The notes under the pieces were generated by a model. It was not told the origin of the DNA. It saw only the letters and a program-made list of their open reading frames with translations, and ran no database searches. From the NCBI RefSeq assembly GCF_021917145.1, contig NW_025813780.1, positions 62,001 through 126,000 of the forward strand: a DNA stretch of 64,000 nt, in the 5' to 3' direction. Below, one piece after another: positions 62,344 through 64,000 of the stretch. Within the stretch, counting starts at the first letter, position 1; each line of letters starts with the position of its first letter. The position numbers were made by a program, and so were the translations under genes. The DNA comes from Hypomesus transpacificus. Lineage: Eukaryota; Chordata; Actinopteri; Osmeriformes; Osmeridae.

Positions 62344-62894
62344 TGTTACGGGCCTCAAGCCTAGGGGAACTTGGGCCAGCACAAACAGGTTCCTTACGCT
62401 TGAAAAGTGAAGAGACAAACACAGGTGTCAAGGCATGGAGTTCACTTTTATTAACAATCAGTAAAAACAGACTACAATAAAAGACAGGCTACAAAAATCA
62501 TTTCATATTCACTGCCAAATGCATCATCAGTCAACACAGGCGACCACCGTCCGTGGCCCAAAACCATGTTTAATCACAATGTACAAACATCAAACACACA
62601 CACAGACATCTTTTACCAACGCAACACCCCCCTTACTAGTATGCTTGTTTTTAGATCATCCACACTCATTTGCAGCAGTTTAAAAACCCACAAGAAAAGG
62701 TTATATTACCTTGAAAAGTGAAGGAACAAACACAGGTGTCAAGGCATGGAGTTCAAACAAAAGCTCTCCAATTCCTTCTTTTATCCCTCCCTGCCTTGCA
62801 GGATGCATCCAATGACACCTCGCTGTCCCTAGTGGAATGGAGTGAACCAAGCATGATGTGTATGGGCGTGCGGCACTGAAGATAGCCCGCGACA
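62344..62894 (-). mobile_element. 3' LTR of a Ty3/gypsy-type element
   Basis: On the minus strand it begins TGTCGCGGGC and ends CCCGTAACA (TG...CA), 551 bp, directly after a polypurine tract. It contains AATAAA (minus, about 62447-62452). A 46-bp segment is present twice inside it (62399-62444 and 62710-62755). The 5' LTR is outside the window. Confidence 0.75.
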
Positions 62895-62910
62895 CTCTCC
62901 CCCACTTTTA
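62895..62910 (-). other. Polypurine tract
   Basis: TAAAAGTGGGGGAGAG on the minus strand immediately precedes the LTR's TGTCGC, the expected plus-strand primer site of an LTR retrotransposon. Confidence 0.75.
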
Positions 62911-62956
62911 GAGGAGCTCTCCTGACATCTTGATTATTTGCAACTACTCCCCAGTG

Positions 62957-64000
62957 CTAATAGCCCCACAATACTGGTCTCTGATGAGGCTGCCAAGCAA
63001 GATACGAGGGGTATGGCAACAGGTCATTCAGGAAAGGGGGGTGATATGTTACTGCGTGGACTACAGGTTGGTATGACGGTTGACCCAGGCTTTGATATGT
63101 GAGCATTTCTCTTGGTCTCACTGTGCGTTCAGATCTTCTCGGCATGAGCTCTTCCTGCTCTTGCACCCGTTCCGCACCCTCAAGGTCATTACTGACATTT
63201 TCACAGACTTCTGGCACTCCCTGAACTTGTGCAGGTTGCTCCAGCGGATTAACTGGTAGAACAGGGGGTTGAAACTCTGCTACTAATGGTCTTAATGTCG
63301 ACTGACCACTGCGTGGTTGACTCATTGAGTGAGATGAGCCAGGCTGCATTCCAATATCTATGATACGATGGGGTATAGGACGCAAAGTATAGCTTTCTTC
63401 CTCGCTCTCATCTGAGTCACTTCGGCTCATAGCGTCAGAGCACCTCTGCCCCTGGGGTCTCTTTGTCCTCACCGGTCGTTGGTGCACTGATGGGCTGGCT
63501 TGGGTGTCCCCATCCAGCTGGAGGTCGCTGACAGGTAAGAGCAGGTTCCTATGTAGGACACGGGCACGCTTGACTCCCTTTTCATCTTGGACTTTATACA
63601 CCGGGCTGGCCACCTCTCCCACTCTGCTAACAACCCGGTGGATGGTCTTCTCCCAGTCGCTTCGAAGTTTCCCCGGACCATTCCGCTCTGACAAGTTCCG
63701 TACCAACACCCGGTCACCTGGCTGAAGTGTGACCCCCTTGACCCCACGATCATAGTAACGCTTCGCTTTCTCAGATGATTTCTGACTGGTCTTTGAGGCA
63801 ATGTAGTAGGCCTCCTTCATTCATCTCGCCCACTTCTCTGCAAAAACTTGTTTTGTTTGTTTTTCAGTGGTAGAGTTCAGGTCAAAAACTAGGTCCACTG
63901 GCAAACGCGGGGACCTCCCAAAAAGGAGATAGAATGGTGAGTACCCTGTTGAGTCATGTTTTGTACAATATATGCGTGAACAATGTAAGGCAGATGGTTC
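62957..64000 (-). pseudogene. Degenerate Ty3/gypsy pol 3' end, integrase C-terminal part
   Basis: On the minus strand the frame enters from beyond the window with [20 protein letters not shown] (integrase core end). It meets a TGA at about 63821-63823 (probably an Arg CGA lost by CpG decay), then continues open for 287 codons to 62957. The lower part has YYDRGVKG and [12 protein letters not shown] (integrase C-terminal GPY/F-type region), followed by a Ser/Pro/Gln-rich tail. The internal stop makes this copy inactive unless the stop is bypassed. Confidence 0.8.

Overview
The window is vertebrate and most likely teleost nuclear DNA. Evidence: intron-bearing genes with GT-AG splice sites, an FBXO30 orthologue, vertebrate-type 14-exon lipoxygenase genes, and fish-style repeats (L2/CR1-like LINE, tRNA-Leu-like SINE, hAT-type MITE, Ty3/gypsy LTR element). 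The species cannot be fixed from sequence alone.

Layout. 1-4.4 kb: non-coding flank ending in the probable promoter, 5'UTR exon and first intron of fbxo30. 4.46-7.17 kb (+): fbxo30, two coding exons, 869 residues. 8.15-59.35 kb (-): a head-to-tail array of six lipoxygenase (ALOX) loci, called A to F here, converging on fbxo30. Each has 14 recognisable exons. Locus A is a decayed pseudogene: first iron-ligand His changed to Asn, two nonsense codons and damaged splice sites. Loci B to F are intact by eye and each should encode a 669-residue PLAT plus lipoxygenase protein with all five iron ligands (His367, His372, His546, Asn550, C-terminal Ile669).

Loci C to F lie in recent, nearly identical duplications. 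One 8.8-kb block, X, occurs three times (26535-35322, 36682-45469, 47914-56701). X runs from exon 3 of one gene, through its promoter and the intergenic repeats, to exon 7 of the next gene. Blocks X are separated by two alternating middle segments (exons 6 to 4): type 1, with a SINE and a ~1-kb insertion, in C and E; type 2, with a hairpin MITE, in D and F. The larger period is 21379 bp. The genes are therefore mosaics; E, for example, has C-type exons 4-6 and D-type exons 7-14. Each X also holds a LINE fragment carrying a hAT-like MITE, a broken mobile-element ORF, and the exonless remnant (intron 1 plus promoter) of a further lipoxygenase gene.

59.35-62.34 kb: repeats, including a C/T-rich minisatellite. 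62.34-64 kb (-): 3' end of a degenerate Ty3/gypsy element (LTR, polypurine tract, integrase C-terminal region) running off the window.

Functionally, the array would supply several near-identical soluble lipoxygenases (peroxidation of polyunsaturated fatty acids) under near-identical TATA promoters. fbxo30 (ubiquitin-ligase substrate adaptor) is an unrelated neighbour.
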